Origin: Verrucomicrobiales bacterium
GTDB taxonomy: Bacteria > Verrucomicrobiota > Verrucomicrobiia > Limisphaerales > UBA9464
NCBI GenBank assembly: GCA_016793645.1
Contig: JAEUHD010000240.1
Span: 1-52,244 of the forward strand
Length of the DNA stretch: 52,244 bases
Direction: 5' to 3'
Positions 18,301 through 26,701 of this stretch are shown piece by piece (the stretch's first letter is position 1; each line of letters starts with the position of its first letter). Below the pieces are notes generated by a model that saw only the letters and a program-made list of their open reading frames with translations, was not told the origin of the DNA and did no database searches. Position numbers and translations under genes: made by a program.

Positions 18301-20492
18301 ATGCCACGAGTCGTCCCCAGTTTGCCGGGGCGACCCTGCCCGGTGGTGAGGATCTGGATGGCGATGGATTTCCGGATTCCTGGGAGGTGCGGTATTCGGC
18401 ATTCAACCTCCCGCCGGGAGGTGACGCCGATGGTGACACGCTCACCAACGCCCAGGAGGCGCTGTGGGGCACGGATCCGTTTGACCCCAACTCGAAGATT
18501 TCACTGACGTTCACGCCGCAGGCCCCCGATGTGGTCCTCAGTTGGCCCAATCAACCGGGCAAGAAGCAGACGCTGTTCTGGAGCTCCGGCGGCAATCCGT
18601 GGGTCGAGTACACGGCTCCCCCGTTGACGATGGGGGGAGTTTCCCGCGTGGTGTTGTCCAACCGGATTGACCTGGTCGCCTCGGAACTCTATCGCGTGGA
18701 CACTCTGGATGTGGACTCGGATGCCGATGGTCTGAGTGACTGGACGGAGCGGGTTCTGGGAACAGATCCGGAGCGCGAGGACAGCAGTCGCTCCTCCATG
18801 AGGGTCCTCTCTCCGAAGGGTACCGTCCTGGACAAGGTGTCCGGCGATTATTTGCGATATGTGGAGCTGTTTCGTCCGGGCGCCACGGCAACGGGTCAGG
18901 CCGTCTCCCGACTTCAGGCGGCGCGCTTTCTGGAGCAGTCCTCGTTTGGTCCCACCACGAAGGAGTTGGACCGGGTCCAGCGAATGGGATTTGCCGCGTG
19001 GATTGACGACCAGATCAACCGCCAGCCGGCGACGTATCAACTCCCGTACCTTCGCGGCATCGTGAAGGACTACTACGGGCCGAGGACGGACCTGACCTAC
19101 AGCTACAACGCGGCGGGTGAAATCGTGAGGTCCTCCAACCTTGCGACGAGCTTTGCGCGCGCGGCGATCGCCGGGCCGGATCAGCTCCGTCAGCGGGTGG
19201 CGTTTGCGCTGAGCCAGATTCTCGTCATTTCCCGGCGTCACGACCAGTTCACGTTCCGACCCCAGGCGATGGGCAGCTATTATGACGTCCTCGTCCGAAA
19301 TGCCTTCGGCAACTACTACGATCTGCTGCGGGAGGTGACGTTCCATCCGGCCATGGGCGTGTATCTCAGCCACCTGGGCAATGAAAAGGCCGCTCCGGCG
19401 ATCAACCAGTATCCGGACGAGAACTATGCCCGGGAGGTTCAGCAGTTGTTCACCATCGGGCTCTGGGAGCTGAACCAGGACGGCACGAGGGTCTTGAACT
19501 CCCTCGGGCAGCCCATCCCGACATACGGGACCCGCGAAATCACGGAGTTTGCCCGTGTCTTCACCGGCATGTGGTATGCGGGCATGTACTGGGGGCGCGG
19601 CGGCGTCAACGATGAGGATTTCAACCTCCCGATGGAGCTCTGGCCGGATCGCCACGATTTCGGTGCCAAAACCCTGTTGAAGGGCTACGTCATTCCGGCC
19701 CGGAACCAGACCCGGGTCAATGCCGAGCGGGACGTCGAGGATGCCCTGCGCAGCTTGGTGGATCACCCGAACACCGGGCCGTTCCTGGGTTCGCAATTGA
19801 TCCAGTTCCTGGTGACGGCAAATCCGTCCCCGGCGTACGTCTCCAGAATCTCCGCTGTCTTTGCGAACGACGGTTCGGGACGGCGGGGGAACTTGGGCGC
19901 GGTGATCCGGGCCATTCTTCTGGATCCCGAGGCGCGCGATCTCCAGCGGGCCGCGTCGGTGGTCCACTACGGGCGGTTGAAGGAGCCCGTGTATCGGGCG
20001 ATGGCCCTGGCCCGGGTGGAGAAGATGGACCGGTTTGACAACCTACTCTGGTGGGACTTCGGGCAGTTCAGCGATCTGGCGCTCCAGGATCCGCTCAATT
20101 CCCCCACGGTGTTTAATTTCTTCCGTCCGAACCACCAACCGCCGGGACTTCTCGGGGATCGCGGGCTGTTCGGTCCCGTGTTCCAGATCACCGACAGCAT
20201 TACCAGCATCGCGTTTCCGAACCGCCTTTGGGACATGATCGATGGTGGAATCTCCTATTTCGGGACCTATCAGTTTGAGCCCGACTTCGGCGACCTGACC
20301 GCGATCGCGGGCGATCCCGGGACCTTGTTGGATGAACTCAATCTCCTCTTTTGCGGAGGGCAGATGTCGGCCACGACCCGGGGCCAGATCGAAGACGCGC
20401 TGCTTCAGGTCCCCTCGTATGACCGGATGATGCGTGTCCGGTTGGCGGTCTTTCTCGCGGCAGCCTGCCCTGAAGGAGCCGTGCAGCGTTAG
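15387..20492 (+). CDS. Giant secreted protein: novel N-terminal module, TSP3-like calcium repeats, C-terminal DUF1800
   Basis: This 1701-residue exported protein starts at ATG 15387, ten bases after CAGGAG, and begins with a signal peptide (LALVSGLLLGWVRA). The longer open frame upstream overlaps the GlyA fusion and is rejected. The layout is: module shared with two other genes in this window (residues 26-233); calcium-binding thrombospondin-type-3-like repeats such as DTDGDGLSDGRE (about 240-350); a beta-rich domain (about 360-570); further repeats (DTDGDGLTNLQE); a second beta-rich domain; more repeats to about 1140; then DUF1800 from about 1171, with FLEQSSFGPTTKEL and YAREVQQLFTIGLWEL. 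DUF1800 proteins are paired with DUF1501 genes, as here with the gene 21 bp downstream. The family is exported and of unknown function. The repeats suggest a calcium-stiffened stalk. Confidence 0.9.
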   Translation: MFKMVAAGARLALVSGLLLGWVRAEFQPVWQLGIEDNPQVGPYNPMGEFSAQNNIADPAPGVVTRVAGDPLYNALNNPGADDDFYFTGNYPAGFNGLGALLSVPFPEPSSAWERALTRGDPTNRVHFFLTSAQAAAATPLRLIFELPSGAAVATGVPSSFGDHDIVVRLRNATGATTLLYSNRISAPSRISLDFLASNSVAKAGPNTVEFVRVGPGLAGYSYWIGFNFVRLEADLNGIADKDNDRLPATWEIDNHLSDVNASDAASDRDGDGLTALQEYNLGVNSTDPNRWDTDGDGLSDGRERTLGTDPLSPDTDKDGLTDGEEVDGTPASSPLLADTDGDGAWDIVERRMGTSPTNGTQKPSVFRGAVGIHFVSDTDPEGGLSTNSLAGVIPQIRWNDTRPMRVYNLPSGNTADIAQPVAGQLVRCDGVALPNMKVAWTSLATESSRNKGSADQVLMNGFLRAATTSPVTLTVSNIPFARYDLYVVVGGFVDGYRGRVRLGTDPATDRLFVTQSAPPQNEFIEIPPGNTYRRGNLVRYANLTTPNATLTVSNVSGYALGIHAVQIVDATLDGDGSGIPDWWEVKNGLQPGSTLLAGTDTDGDGLTNLQEFQRGSDPRKVDTDGDGVADGGETTANVLRPDSDGDGLLDGQESGGALPSNVNLVDTDADGVGDFDEVRYRTDPGFKESSSPTFTGWTPKYTATTPKWEWNLENVQLAWNHGVGALSPDELNEDSLVTFGVRNTSGADFRSMTMGLRYYRGVLSHVFSSEAPGAFSAPGRAGAGFRDAPTGSRVQDLTADLGFSGYGPMDLSDRLQFRMIAQRGTGNSWTLTFEIRNQTRNRQVVFRTFSNCTAASAVDLGTATWMNADGVRDRAVLDVHMGVDLYFTPTPLVSFPRFAPFRDTDDDGIPDSWEIANGYNKDSPADALEDRDGDGLDTRGEWVRGTNPSRPDTDGDGISDGVEVSERSNPLDATSRPQFAGATLPGGEDLDGDGFPDSWEVRYSAFNLPPGGDADGDTLTNAQEALWGTDPFDPNSKISLTFTPQAPDVVLSWPNQPGKKQTLFWSSGGNPWVEYTAPPLTMGGVSRVVLSNRIDLVASELYRVDTLDVDSDADGLSDWTERVLGTDPEREDSSRSSMRVLSPKGTVLDKVSGDYLRYVELFRPGATATGQAVSRLQAARFLEQSSFGPTTKELDRVQRMGFAAWIDDQINRQPATYQLPYLRGIVKDYYGPRTDLTYSYNAAGEIVRSSNLATSFARAAIAGPDQLRQRVAFALSQILVISRRHDQFTFRPQAMGSYYDVLVRNAFGNYYDLLREVTFHPAMGVYLSHLGNEKAAPAINQYPDENYAREVQQLFTIGLWELNQDGTRVLNSLGQPIPTYGTREITEFARVFTGMWYAGMYWGRGGVNDEDFNLPMELWPDRHDFGAKTLLKGYVIPARNQTRVNAERDVEDALRSLVDHPNTGPFLGSQLIQFLVTANPSPAYVSRISAVFANDGSGRRGNLGAVIRAILLDPEARDLQRAASVVHYGRLKEPVYRAMALARVEKMDRFDNLLWWDFGQFSDLALQDPLNSPTVFNFFRPNHQPPGLLGDRGLFGPVFQITDSITSIAFPNRLWDMIDGGISYFGTYQFEPDFGDLTAIAGDPGTLLDELNLLFCGGQMSATTRGQIEDALLQVPSYDRMMRVRLAVFLAAACPEGAVQR
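15462..16085 (+). repeat. Shared secreted module, copy 1
   Basis: This encodes residues 26-233 of the DUF1800 protein. Signature features are WQLGIED at the start, GEFSAQNN, PGVVTRVAGDPLY, ADDDFYFTGNYPAGFNGL, EPSSAWERAL, NRVHFFL, DHDIVVRLRNATG and VEFVRVGP near the end. The same order of motifs recurs in three other places in the window, at the amino-acid level rather than as DNA repeats. Confidence 0.85.
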
Positions 20493-20513
20493 TCCCCCCC
20501 CATTCTTTCGCCC

Positions 20514-21968
20514 ATGAATTCCCTCTCACGTCGCGGATTCCTCCGGCAGATCAACTGTGCAGCGGTGGGCTCTGGCGCCCTGCTGAACACCCTGCTCAAT
20601 CTGAAACTGGCGAACAGCCTGACCGCCCAGACCGCACCCGGCCGGAAGGCGCTGGTGTGCCTGTTTTTGAACGGGGGCATGGATTCGTTCAATTTTCTGG
20701 TTCCCACCGATTCGCGCTACACCGCGTATTCCGTCTCCCGGGGGGCGGCCGGGACGGAGGGGGGGCTGGCCCTTGCGCAGTCCTCGCTGCTTCCCCTGGC
20801 GACTCCGTTGACCGGATATGGGCTGCATCCGTCGTGTCCCCAGATCCGCGACATGGTGAACGGGACGACGGGATCGCGCTTCGCTGGGAAGCGTCGGCTC
20901 GCGTTCGTGGCGAACGTGGGAACACTGGTGCAGCCGATCACCAAGGCGCAGTACAACGCCTGGGAGCAGGGCAACAACCTCGCGCTGCCGGTGCCGCGGT
21001 CGCTGTTCTCCCATTCGGATCAGGCGGAGCAGTGGCAGACGGCGGTTCCCCAGGGCCTCGGACATCTGACCGGGTGGGTGGGACGGGCGGCCGACATCCT
21101 GAATGCCGCGCACAATCAGGGGGGGATCTCCATGAGCATTTCCCTGAATGGAAACAATGTGTTGCAGGTGGGAAATCAGACCCAGCCGTTTGCGATCACC
21201 CAGAATGGTTCCCTGACGTTCGCGGCGGACTCCGGCGGCGCGGCCGTGAACCCGATGCAGCTCAAGAACGGCGTCCTTCGCAGCACGCTGGAGCAGCATT
21301 ACTCCAATCTGTTGATGGAAAGCTTCTCCCAGATCACGAAGTCCAGCGATGAAGCGCAGCAGTACTTCCAGCAACAATTCGATTCCACCGGAGCCTCGCT
21401 GGGGGCGACGGTGGACGCCCTGTTTCCCGCATCCAATTCCCTGGCGATGACCCTGAAGACGGTCGCGAAAACGATCAAGATCGGCAGCCAGCTTGGACTC
21501 AGCCGGCAGTCATTCTTCATCAACATGGGGGGGTGGGATCATCACGGGGAGCTTTTGGACACGCAGTCGGGCATGTTGGCGACCCTCGACACCGCGATCG
21601 GGGCCTTCCAATACGCGCTGGAGCTTCTCGGGTTGGCAAACGATGTGGTCACCTTCACGGCGTCCGATTTTGGGAGGACCCTGCGGTCCAACGGACGGGG
21701 AAGCGACCATGCCTGGGGGGGGAACGCGTTCGTCTTTGGCGGTCCGGTGGACGGTGGGAAGATTTTTGGGACGTACCCGAGCCTGGCCTTGGACAGCCCG
21801 GACGACGTGGGACGCGGGGGACGCATGCTTCCGAGCACCCCCATCGACAAGTATTTTGCCGAACTGCTGCAATGGTTTGGTGTCCCGTCCGGCAGCATGA
21901 ATTACGTCCTGCCCAACATTGGCAATTTCTCGGCCCTGCCTTCCTTGGGGTTCATTAAAGCGGCATAG
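20514..21968 (+). CDS. DUF1501 protein, Tat-exported
   Basis: This 484-residue protein is the usual partner of DUF1800 proteins. Its N-terminus is a twin-arginine signal (MNSLSRRGFLRQINCAAVG). The body shows DUF1501 hallmarks: LFLNGGMDSFNFLVP near the start, MGGWDHHGELLDTQ in the middle and TASDFGRTLRSNGRGSDHAWGG near the end. These resemble the metal-binding patches of the alkaline-phosphatase/sulfatase superfamily to which DUF1501 has been linked. It starts at ATG 20514, 21 bp after the DUF1800 stop, with no obvious ribosome binding site, so translational coupling is likely. It is probably exported folded, perhaps with a bound cofactor or metal, and may work with the DUF1800 partner on the cell surface. 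The biochemical role of the pair is unknown. Confidence 0.93.
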   Translation: MNSLSRRGFLRQINCAAVGSGALLNTLLNLKLANSLTAQTAPGRKALVCLFLNGGMDSFNFLVPTDSRYTAYSVSRGAAGTEGGLALAQSSLLPLATPLTGYGLHPSCPQIRDMVNGTTGSRFAGKRRLAFVANVGTLVQPITKAQYNAWEQGNNLALPVPRSLFSHSDQAEQWQTAVPQGLGHLTGWVGRAADILNAAHNQGGISMSISLNGNNVLQVGNQTQPFAITQNGSLTFAADSGGAAVNPMQLKNGVLRSTLEQHYSNLLMESFSQITKSSDEAQQYFQQQFDSTGASLGATVDALFPASNSLAMTLKTVAKTIKIGSQLGLSRQSFFINMGGWDHHGELLDTQSGMLATLDTAIGAFQYALELLGLANDVVTFTASDFGRTLRSNGRGSDHAWGGNAFVFGGPVDGGKIFGTYPSLALDSPDDVGRGGRMLPSTPIDKYFAELLQWFGVPSGSMNYVLPNIGNFSALPSLGFIKAA

Positions 21969-22437
21969 GCCTGGGGGAACATTTTGATTGATGTTAGTAA
22001 GATTTCATGGAATAACTCATTTGTTTGTACTCCCTTCCGTAAATTTCGCCGACCGTCGGCGGGATGAATAAGCCCCGGAAGGAAGCAGGGCTTGTACCTC
22101 CGTCATCGAAGCTGGGACGCCGAAGTCCGGGACCGATGACCTGCCCTGCGAGGTGCCAACTCCAACGCGGCGGGACCGATTCCCGTCTTCGCCGTCTCCC
22201 GGCCGCATCGGGAGGCTGCGGCCCAGTCGTGTCCACAAACATGGAACAAGCATTCGACATGAATGGTCGACCCGCCCGACGCGCCCCCGGTGCCGGCGAG
22301 CGGCGGGGAATGCCGTGTCCCGGGTCCGTCCGCACGCGGGTCCGGGTTCATGATCCGATTTCAACTCAGAGCAGACAGCCCAGAAGAAACGCAGGTTCGG
22401 TTGGTGTCGACCGCACCCTATTTCCCGCCTCTTCCCT
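21969..22437. other. Intergenic region without a recognisable gene
   Basis: These 469 bases contain no frame with recognisable protein features. The first 75 bases are clearly richer in A/T than their surroundings, as a promoter region might be, but no confident -35/-10 pair could be chosen. A perfect palindrome lies at 22047-22061. The rest is GC-rich and featureless to my eye. Confidence 0.5.
22047..22061. promoter_or_regulatory. Perfect 15-bp palindrome, possible operator or short hairpin
   Basis: CGCCGAC-C-GTCGGCG is a perfect odd palindrome directly after the A/T-rich segment that follows the DUF1501 gene, about 380 bp before the gingipain-like gene. As RNA it would need a bigger loop, so DNA binding is more plausible than termination; no T-run follows. 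Confidence 0.3.
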
Positions 22438-25416
22438 ATGATTCGCTCGCTCGGTCTGCTGATGTGCCGCATCCTTTCCACCGGGGTTCCGCCCGCTCCG
22501 GTTCTTGTCGGACTCCTCCTGCTGGAGGCTGGGCTGAGATTGGAGGCCCAGACACCCCGGCCCTCGGATTTCGTGGTGGACCTTGAGGCGCGCCCCTCGG
22601 CAACCGCCCCATATCTTCGCCTGTCCTGGAGCCAGCGCCTGCAGGGAAACATCACCGCGCAGCGCATTCACCGCCGCCTGAAAGGGGATCCCACCTGGAT
22701 CAAGCTGGCGGATCTTGGACTCACGACCACCAATTTCTCGGATGCGACGGCGGCAATTGGCGTCGAATACGAGTACTGGCTGGAGCGGACGCTCAATGCG
22801 ACGCCGGTCACGGTGATGCCCCAGACGGCGATGGGGTACTTGAGCGCGGGAATCCGGGTGCCCGCCTTGGAATCCAGGGGCACCCTGCTGCTGGTCCTCG
22901 ATCAAACCCTGCTGACGCCCCTGGCGCCCGAGATCAACCAGTTGGTGGCCGACCTGGCGGGCGACGGCTGGAACGTGGTCCGAATCCCGGTGGCGAGGAC
23001 CGCGAGCGTTCCCTCGGTCAAGGCCCTGATCCAGGCGGCTTATGAAGCCGATCCCGAGAATGTGCGGATGGTGTACCTGTTCGGGCACGTTCCCGTTCCC
23101 TACTCCGGCAACAATGCTCCCGACGGACACGCCAACCACATGGGTGCCTGGTCGGCCGACGGGTACTACGGGGACATGGATGGAGTCTGGACCGATGTGA
23201 CGGTCAATAGTGTGGGGGCGAGCAATCCGAGGAATCATAACGTTCCCGGGGATGGCAAGTTCGACCAGTCGCTTTTCCCCAGTCCGGTCGAACTCGCCGT
23301 GGGACGGGTGGACCTGTCCGGGTTGACAAAGGCGCCGACGGCAGCGGTCACGGAAGTGGACCTGATGCGTCGTTATCTCGCCAAGGCCCACGCCTACCGC
23401 TTCAAGACCGGTGCCTATACGGCCATCCCGAGGCGGACGCTGGTCTATGACGCGCTGACGGCGTGGATGACAGGATTGACGCCGCTTCATTGGTCAAGCT
23501 CCACGCTGGGGCGTCCTCCCTTGGTGCCCATCGACGTGGCCCTTTCCGGACAGTGGTTCTCCACGAACTACGCCGGCGGAAAGAACTATCTGCTCGGATA
23601 CAGCGGGGGATATTCGGGCTATGAATCCACCTCCGGGCTGGGTTCGACAACCGATTTTGGAACCCGGCCGAATCGCGTGGTTTTCATGGGAATGTTCGGA
23701 AGTTATTTCGGTGACTGGGATTCCCCGAACAACCTGATGAGGGCGGTGCTGGCCGGGAATGCGACCGGGGATTCCCTGGCGCTTGCGAGTTTCTGGGCGG
23801 GAACCCCCCACTACTTCATGCATCACATGGGCATGGGGGAGACCATTGGCTATTCCATCCGGGCTTCCCAGAACGGCCCGATTGCCGGAGGCACCTCGCT
23901 GCTTCCGGGGGCACCCCGCTGGGGTTCATCCCCTCCCTTTGGTGGGACTCATACCGGGCTCATGGGGGATCCTGCGTTGCGTCTCCACGTGGTCGAACCA
24001 CCGCGAAATCTGTCCGTCTCGAGTGCCTCGGGCAAGGTGACCCTTGTGTGGTCGCCGTCAACGGAGGCTGACCTGACCGGATACCACGTTTATCGGGGTT
24101 CATCGCCCTACGGTCCCTTCACGCGCGTGACGGCTTCGCCGTTGAGTGCAGCCACGTTCACGGAGACGGCGACGGCCGGACAAACGGTCACCTACATGGT
24201 GAGGACATTGACCCTGGAGGCCGTTCCCGGCGGTTCCTACTACAATTTCAGTCAGGGCGCGCAATTGACCCATGTGGTCAACGGGGGATCCGGGTCGAGC
24301 GGCAACCCGCCTCCGGAGTTGGCCCCGTTCAAGTTGCTTTGGCAGATTGGCAAGGACGACGTTCCGGGCACCGTTCCGTACGATCCCTATGGAGAATTTT
24401 CCTTCGAGAACCGCATCGATGATCTGGCTCCAGGGCGGGTCACGCGGCTCCCGGGGGATCCGCTCTACTCGGCGACGGCCAATCCCGACCGGGACGACGA
24501 CTACTACTGCGTGGGCGTCTTTCCCGTGGGTTTCAACGGGCTTCGGGCGGCCTTGAACGTGCCCAAGCAGGAACCCTATACGGCCTGGGAGCGCGCCCTT
24601 TCCAATGCGGACAAGACCAACCGGGTCCACTTCATGCTCGGAGCCAATGACGTCAATCCCGCGTCCCGCCTCCGCCTCAACTTTGAGTTGCCCACGGGAG
24701 GATTTCGCTATGGAGCGCCCATCAACCGGTTGGGCGGCGGGTTTGGGACCCATGACCTGGTGGTTCGCTTCAAGAACGGGAAGGGAGTTTCGACCGTGAT
24801 TTACTCCAACCGCCTGGAACGGGCCACGAGGGTGAGTTTTGAGGTGCCGGTCTCCAAAGTATTCGCGACCGCCGGTGCGAACTCGATTGAGTTCATCCGG
24901 GTCGGGCCGAACGCCCAGTCCGTGGCCTATTGGCTCGTTTTCGACTATGTGAGTCTGGAATCCGCCGTTCCCAAGTCGGTGACCACACTCGCGGGAGTCC
25001 AGTCCCTCGCGGCGCGCGCCGCGGCCGCCTCTTCCGTGGGGCTTCGGTTGTCCGGAGGACCAATTCTCTCAAGATCCGGTGCCGGCAGTTCCTCTCCCGT
25101 TGCCGGGGGAGGGATTGTCCAGGAGGTCGTGATGTCTGGAGGACAACGCTACCTTTCCCTCACCTACTCCAAGCCGGAACCCGCTCCCGCCGATGTCGTC
25201 TATCGGGTGGAGGCTTCGGGGAATCTTTTGGATTGGTCCGAGAGCGGGTTGGTTCCGATGGGAAGCGTCCTGGAAGGGGAGTTTCGAAAGGTCACGGTCC
25301 GTGACTCCATCCCATTGTCGACGACACCGAGCCGGTACATGCGCCTCCGGATCGAGAACCTGGATGCGGAAGGCGGGGACTCCGTTGAGATCCCGTCCGG
25401 TGATGCCCCTCAGTGA
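22438..25416 (+). CDS. Secreted peptidase C25 (gingipain-fold)-like protein with FN3 and the shared module
   Basis: This 992-residue exported protein begins with a long signal sequence (VLVGLLLLEAGLRLEAQ). Residues 40-120 look like a beta-sandwich. Residues 148-450 resemble the gingipain/peptidase C25 fold: ADLAGDGWNVVRIPV, VRMVYLFGHVPVPYSG, SADGYYGDMDGVW, and the ELAVGRVDLSG strand-turn. The catalytic His and Cys expected after these blocks are not seen: YLLGYSGGYSG (384-394) stands where a GHG-type His would be, and MGMFGSYFGDWD (417-428) where the Cys would be. It is therefore either non-proteolytic or only distantly related. A fibronectin type III domain follows (about 520-605), then the shared module (629-842), then a beta-rich tail. 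The start ATG 22438 has no visible ribosome binding site. Confidence 0.6.
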   Translation: MIRSLGLLMCRILSTGVPPAPVLVGLLLLEAGLRLEAQTPRPSDFVVDLEARPSATAPYLRLSWSQRLQGNITAQRIHRRLKGDPTWIKLADLGLTTTNFSDATAAIGVEYEYWLERTLNATPVTVMPQTAMGYLSAGIRVPALESRGTLLLVLDQTLLTPLAPEINQLVADLAGDGWNVVRIPVARTASVPSVKALIQAAYEADPENVRMVYLFGHVPVPYSGNNAPDGHANHMGAWSADGYYGDMDGVWTDVTVNSVGASNPRNHNVPGDGKFDQSLFPSPVELAVGRVDLSGLTKAPTAAVTEVDLMRRYLAKAHAYRFKTGAYTAIPRRTLVYDALTAWMTGLTPLHWSSSTLGRPPLVPIDVALSGQWFSTNYAGGKNYLLGYSGGYSGYESTSGLGSTTDFGTRPNRVVFMGMFGSYFGDWDSPNNLMRAVLAGNATGDSLALASFWAGTPHYFMHHMGMGETIGYSIRASQNGPIAGGTSLLPGAPRWGSSPPFGGTHTGLMGDPALRLHVVEPPRNLSVSSASGKVTLVWSPSTEADLTGYHVYRGSSPYGPFTRVTASPLSAATFTETATAGQTVTYMVRTLTLEAVPGGSYYNFSQGAQLTHVVNGGSGSSGNPPPELAPFKLLWQIGKDDVPGTVPYDPYGEFSFENRIDDLAPGRVTRLPGDPLYSATANPDRDDDYYCVGVFPVGFNGLRAALNVPKQEPYTAWERALSNADKTNRVHFMLGANDVNPASRLRLNFELPTGGFRYGAPINRLGGGFGTHDLVVRFKNGKGVSTVIYSNRLERATRVSFEVPVSKVFATAGANSIEFIRVGPNAQSVAYWLVFDYVSLESAVPKSVTTLAGVQSLAARAAAASSVGLRLSGGPILSRSGAGSSSPVAGGGIVQEVVMSGGQRYLSLTYSKPEPAPADVVYRVEASGNLLDWSESGLVPMGSVLEGEFRKVTVRDSIPLSTTPSRYMRLRIENLDAEGGDSVEIPSGDAPQ
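24322..24962 (+). repeat. Shared secreted module, copy 2
   Basis: This encodes residues 629-842 of the gingipain-like protein. The motif order matches copy 1: LLWQIGKDD, GEFSFENR, PGRVTRLPGDPLY, RDDDYYCVGVFPVGFNGL, EPYTAWERAL, NRVHFML, FGTHDLVVRFKNGKG, IEFIRVGP, and YVSLESA at the end. The surrounding FN3 domain and tail are not shared with the other proteins. Confidence 0.85.
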
Positions 25417-25452
25417 GGTCGTCGTCGTGGGAACGCGTGGCCGGCTGCCGAA

Positions 25453-26697
25453 TCAAAACGGCATGAACCGGAGATCCAGCGCACGCTCCAGCATCCAGCC
25501 TCCGGCAAGCAATAGGATCAGGATCGACGCGCCGGGCAGCACCGCCGTCCGGTAAAGCTGGCTGCTCCGGAGCCACAGTGCCACCGGCAGAAACAGGGCG
25601 ACGACGGCGAGTTGGCCTGCTTCGACGCCAATGTTGAAACCGATGAGGGGGTGGAGAAGTCCGCCTCGCTCCAGGCCCAGGGTTTCCAGGACGGATGCGA
25701 AGCCGAATCCGTGGATCAGTCCGAAGGTGAAGGCGACCATCCAACCCCGCGGACGGATCCATGGGGGGAGGTTGAATCTCCATGGGGAATCCATGCTGTT
25801 GGGAGGAGGGGACCCGGTGAGATTGGCCAGGGCGGCGAGGAGGATGCTGGCCGCGATGGTGGTTTCCACGAAGCGTCCCGGAAGGTGGATCCAGCCCAGG
25901 GTCGCGGCGCACAAGGTGATGGAATGGGCGACGGTGAATGCGGTGACGACTTTCACCACCTCGCGCACGACATCCCGGGACCTCCCCGCCGGAACCCAAC
26001 CTGTTCGGGTCCGATGAAGCACCGAGGGAAGCAGCAGGGCGAAGAGGAACAGGAGGTGATCATAGCCTGTCCAGATGTGGTGCGCCCCCTCGGTCACCAG
26101 GGAGGTCCAAGGGATGCCCGGGACGGCCGTGGAGACCGCCGGAAATGACACTTCCTCCCGTCCGTGGGCTGCGATGCGCGTTTCGCCCGACCATTCGGCC
26201 TGGATCAGGCACTGATGAAGGGAGTCCTGATCCAGGAGGATCGCATATCGTATCCGGAATTCATCGGTCTGCGGAATCGGGGAGACGTTGAGGTCCAAGG
26301 AGAGGTAGGGCTCCCCCTCATGCCGGGAGACTTCCACGGGCGCGAGACCCAACGGGACCCTGCCTCCCTTCGCCTCGAACACCAGACGCCGGGTGACATA
26401 GTCGCAGAGATCCTGTTCGCGCCGGCGGATCTCGCCCCAGGTCAGGGAGCCGTCGTCATTGGCATCCAGGCCGAGCCTCTCCTCCAGATCCCGGAGCGGG
26501 ATTTCGACGCGGCCGTGGATGGCCTCGGTGGTTCGACGGAGATGGAGGAAAGCCCTGCTTGAGGAATGGGCTGAAGCCCGGCTTTCGGTCGCAAGAATCC
26601 AGAGGCCCAGTAGAAGGAGGCTCCTCCAAAGCCGCCATGGTTTGGGCTCCTTGAGGATCCGTGATCCGGGTAGTCGGAGTGGGTGGAGCGAAGACAT
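25453..26697 (-). CDS. HupE/UreJ-type membrane protein
   Basis: This 414-residue membrane protein has a signal sequence (LLLLGLWILATESRASA) and an extracytoplasmic domain of about 180 residues. That domain contains an EF-hand-like loop, DANDDGSLTWGE. About seven transmembrane helices follow. The membrane half carries HupE/UreJ marks: the His-rich THHIW-type start read here as AHHIWTGYDHLLFLFALL, FTVAHSITL, and FGLIHGFGFASVLE. HupE/UreJ proteins are linked to nickel or cobalt uptake, but this long form occurs widely beside TPR and DUF4331 genes, where the substrate is unknown. It starts at ATG 26697, four bases after the TPR gene stop, so the two are coupled. It ends 36 bp from the convergent gingipain-like gene. 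Confidence 0.85.
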   Translation of the reverse strand: MSSLHPLRLPGSRILKEPKPWRLWRSLLLLGLWILATESRASAHSSSRAFLHLRRTTEAIHGRVEIPLRDLEERLGLDANDDGSLTWGEIRRREQDLCDYVTRRLVFEAKGGRVPLGLAPVEVSRHEGEPYLSLDLNVSPIPQTDEFRIRYAILLDQDSLHQCLIQAEWSGETRIAAHGREEVSFPAVSTAVPGIPWTSLVTEGAHHIWTGYDHLLFLFALLLPSVLHRTRTGWVPAGRSRDVVREVVKVVTAFTVAHSITLCAATLGWIHLPGRFVETTIAASILLAALANLTGSPPPNSMDSPWRFNLPPWIRPRGWMVAFTFGLIHGFGFASVLETLGLERGGLLHPLIGFNIGVEAGQLAVVALFLPVALWLRSSQLYRTAVLPGASILILLLAGGWMLERALDLRFMPF

Positions 26698-26701
26698 GAC
26701 G

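Noticed and set aside
22064..22441. A 125-codon frame in the gap before the gingipain-like gene
   Set aside because: Arg/Pro/Gly-rich composition typical of a chance frame, no ribosome binding site, no recognisable motif.
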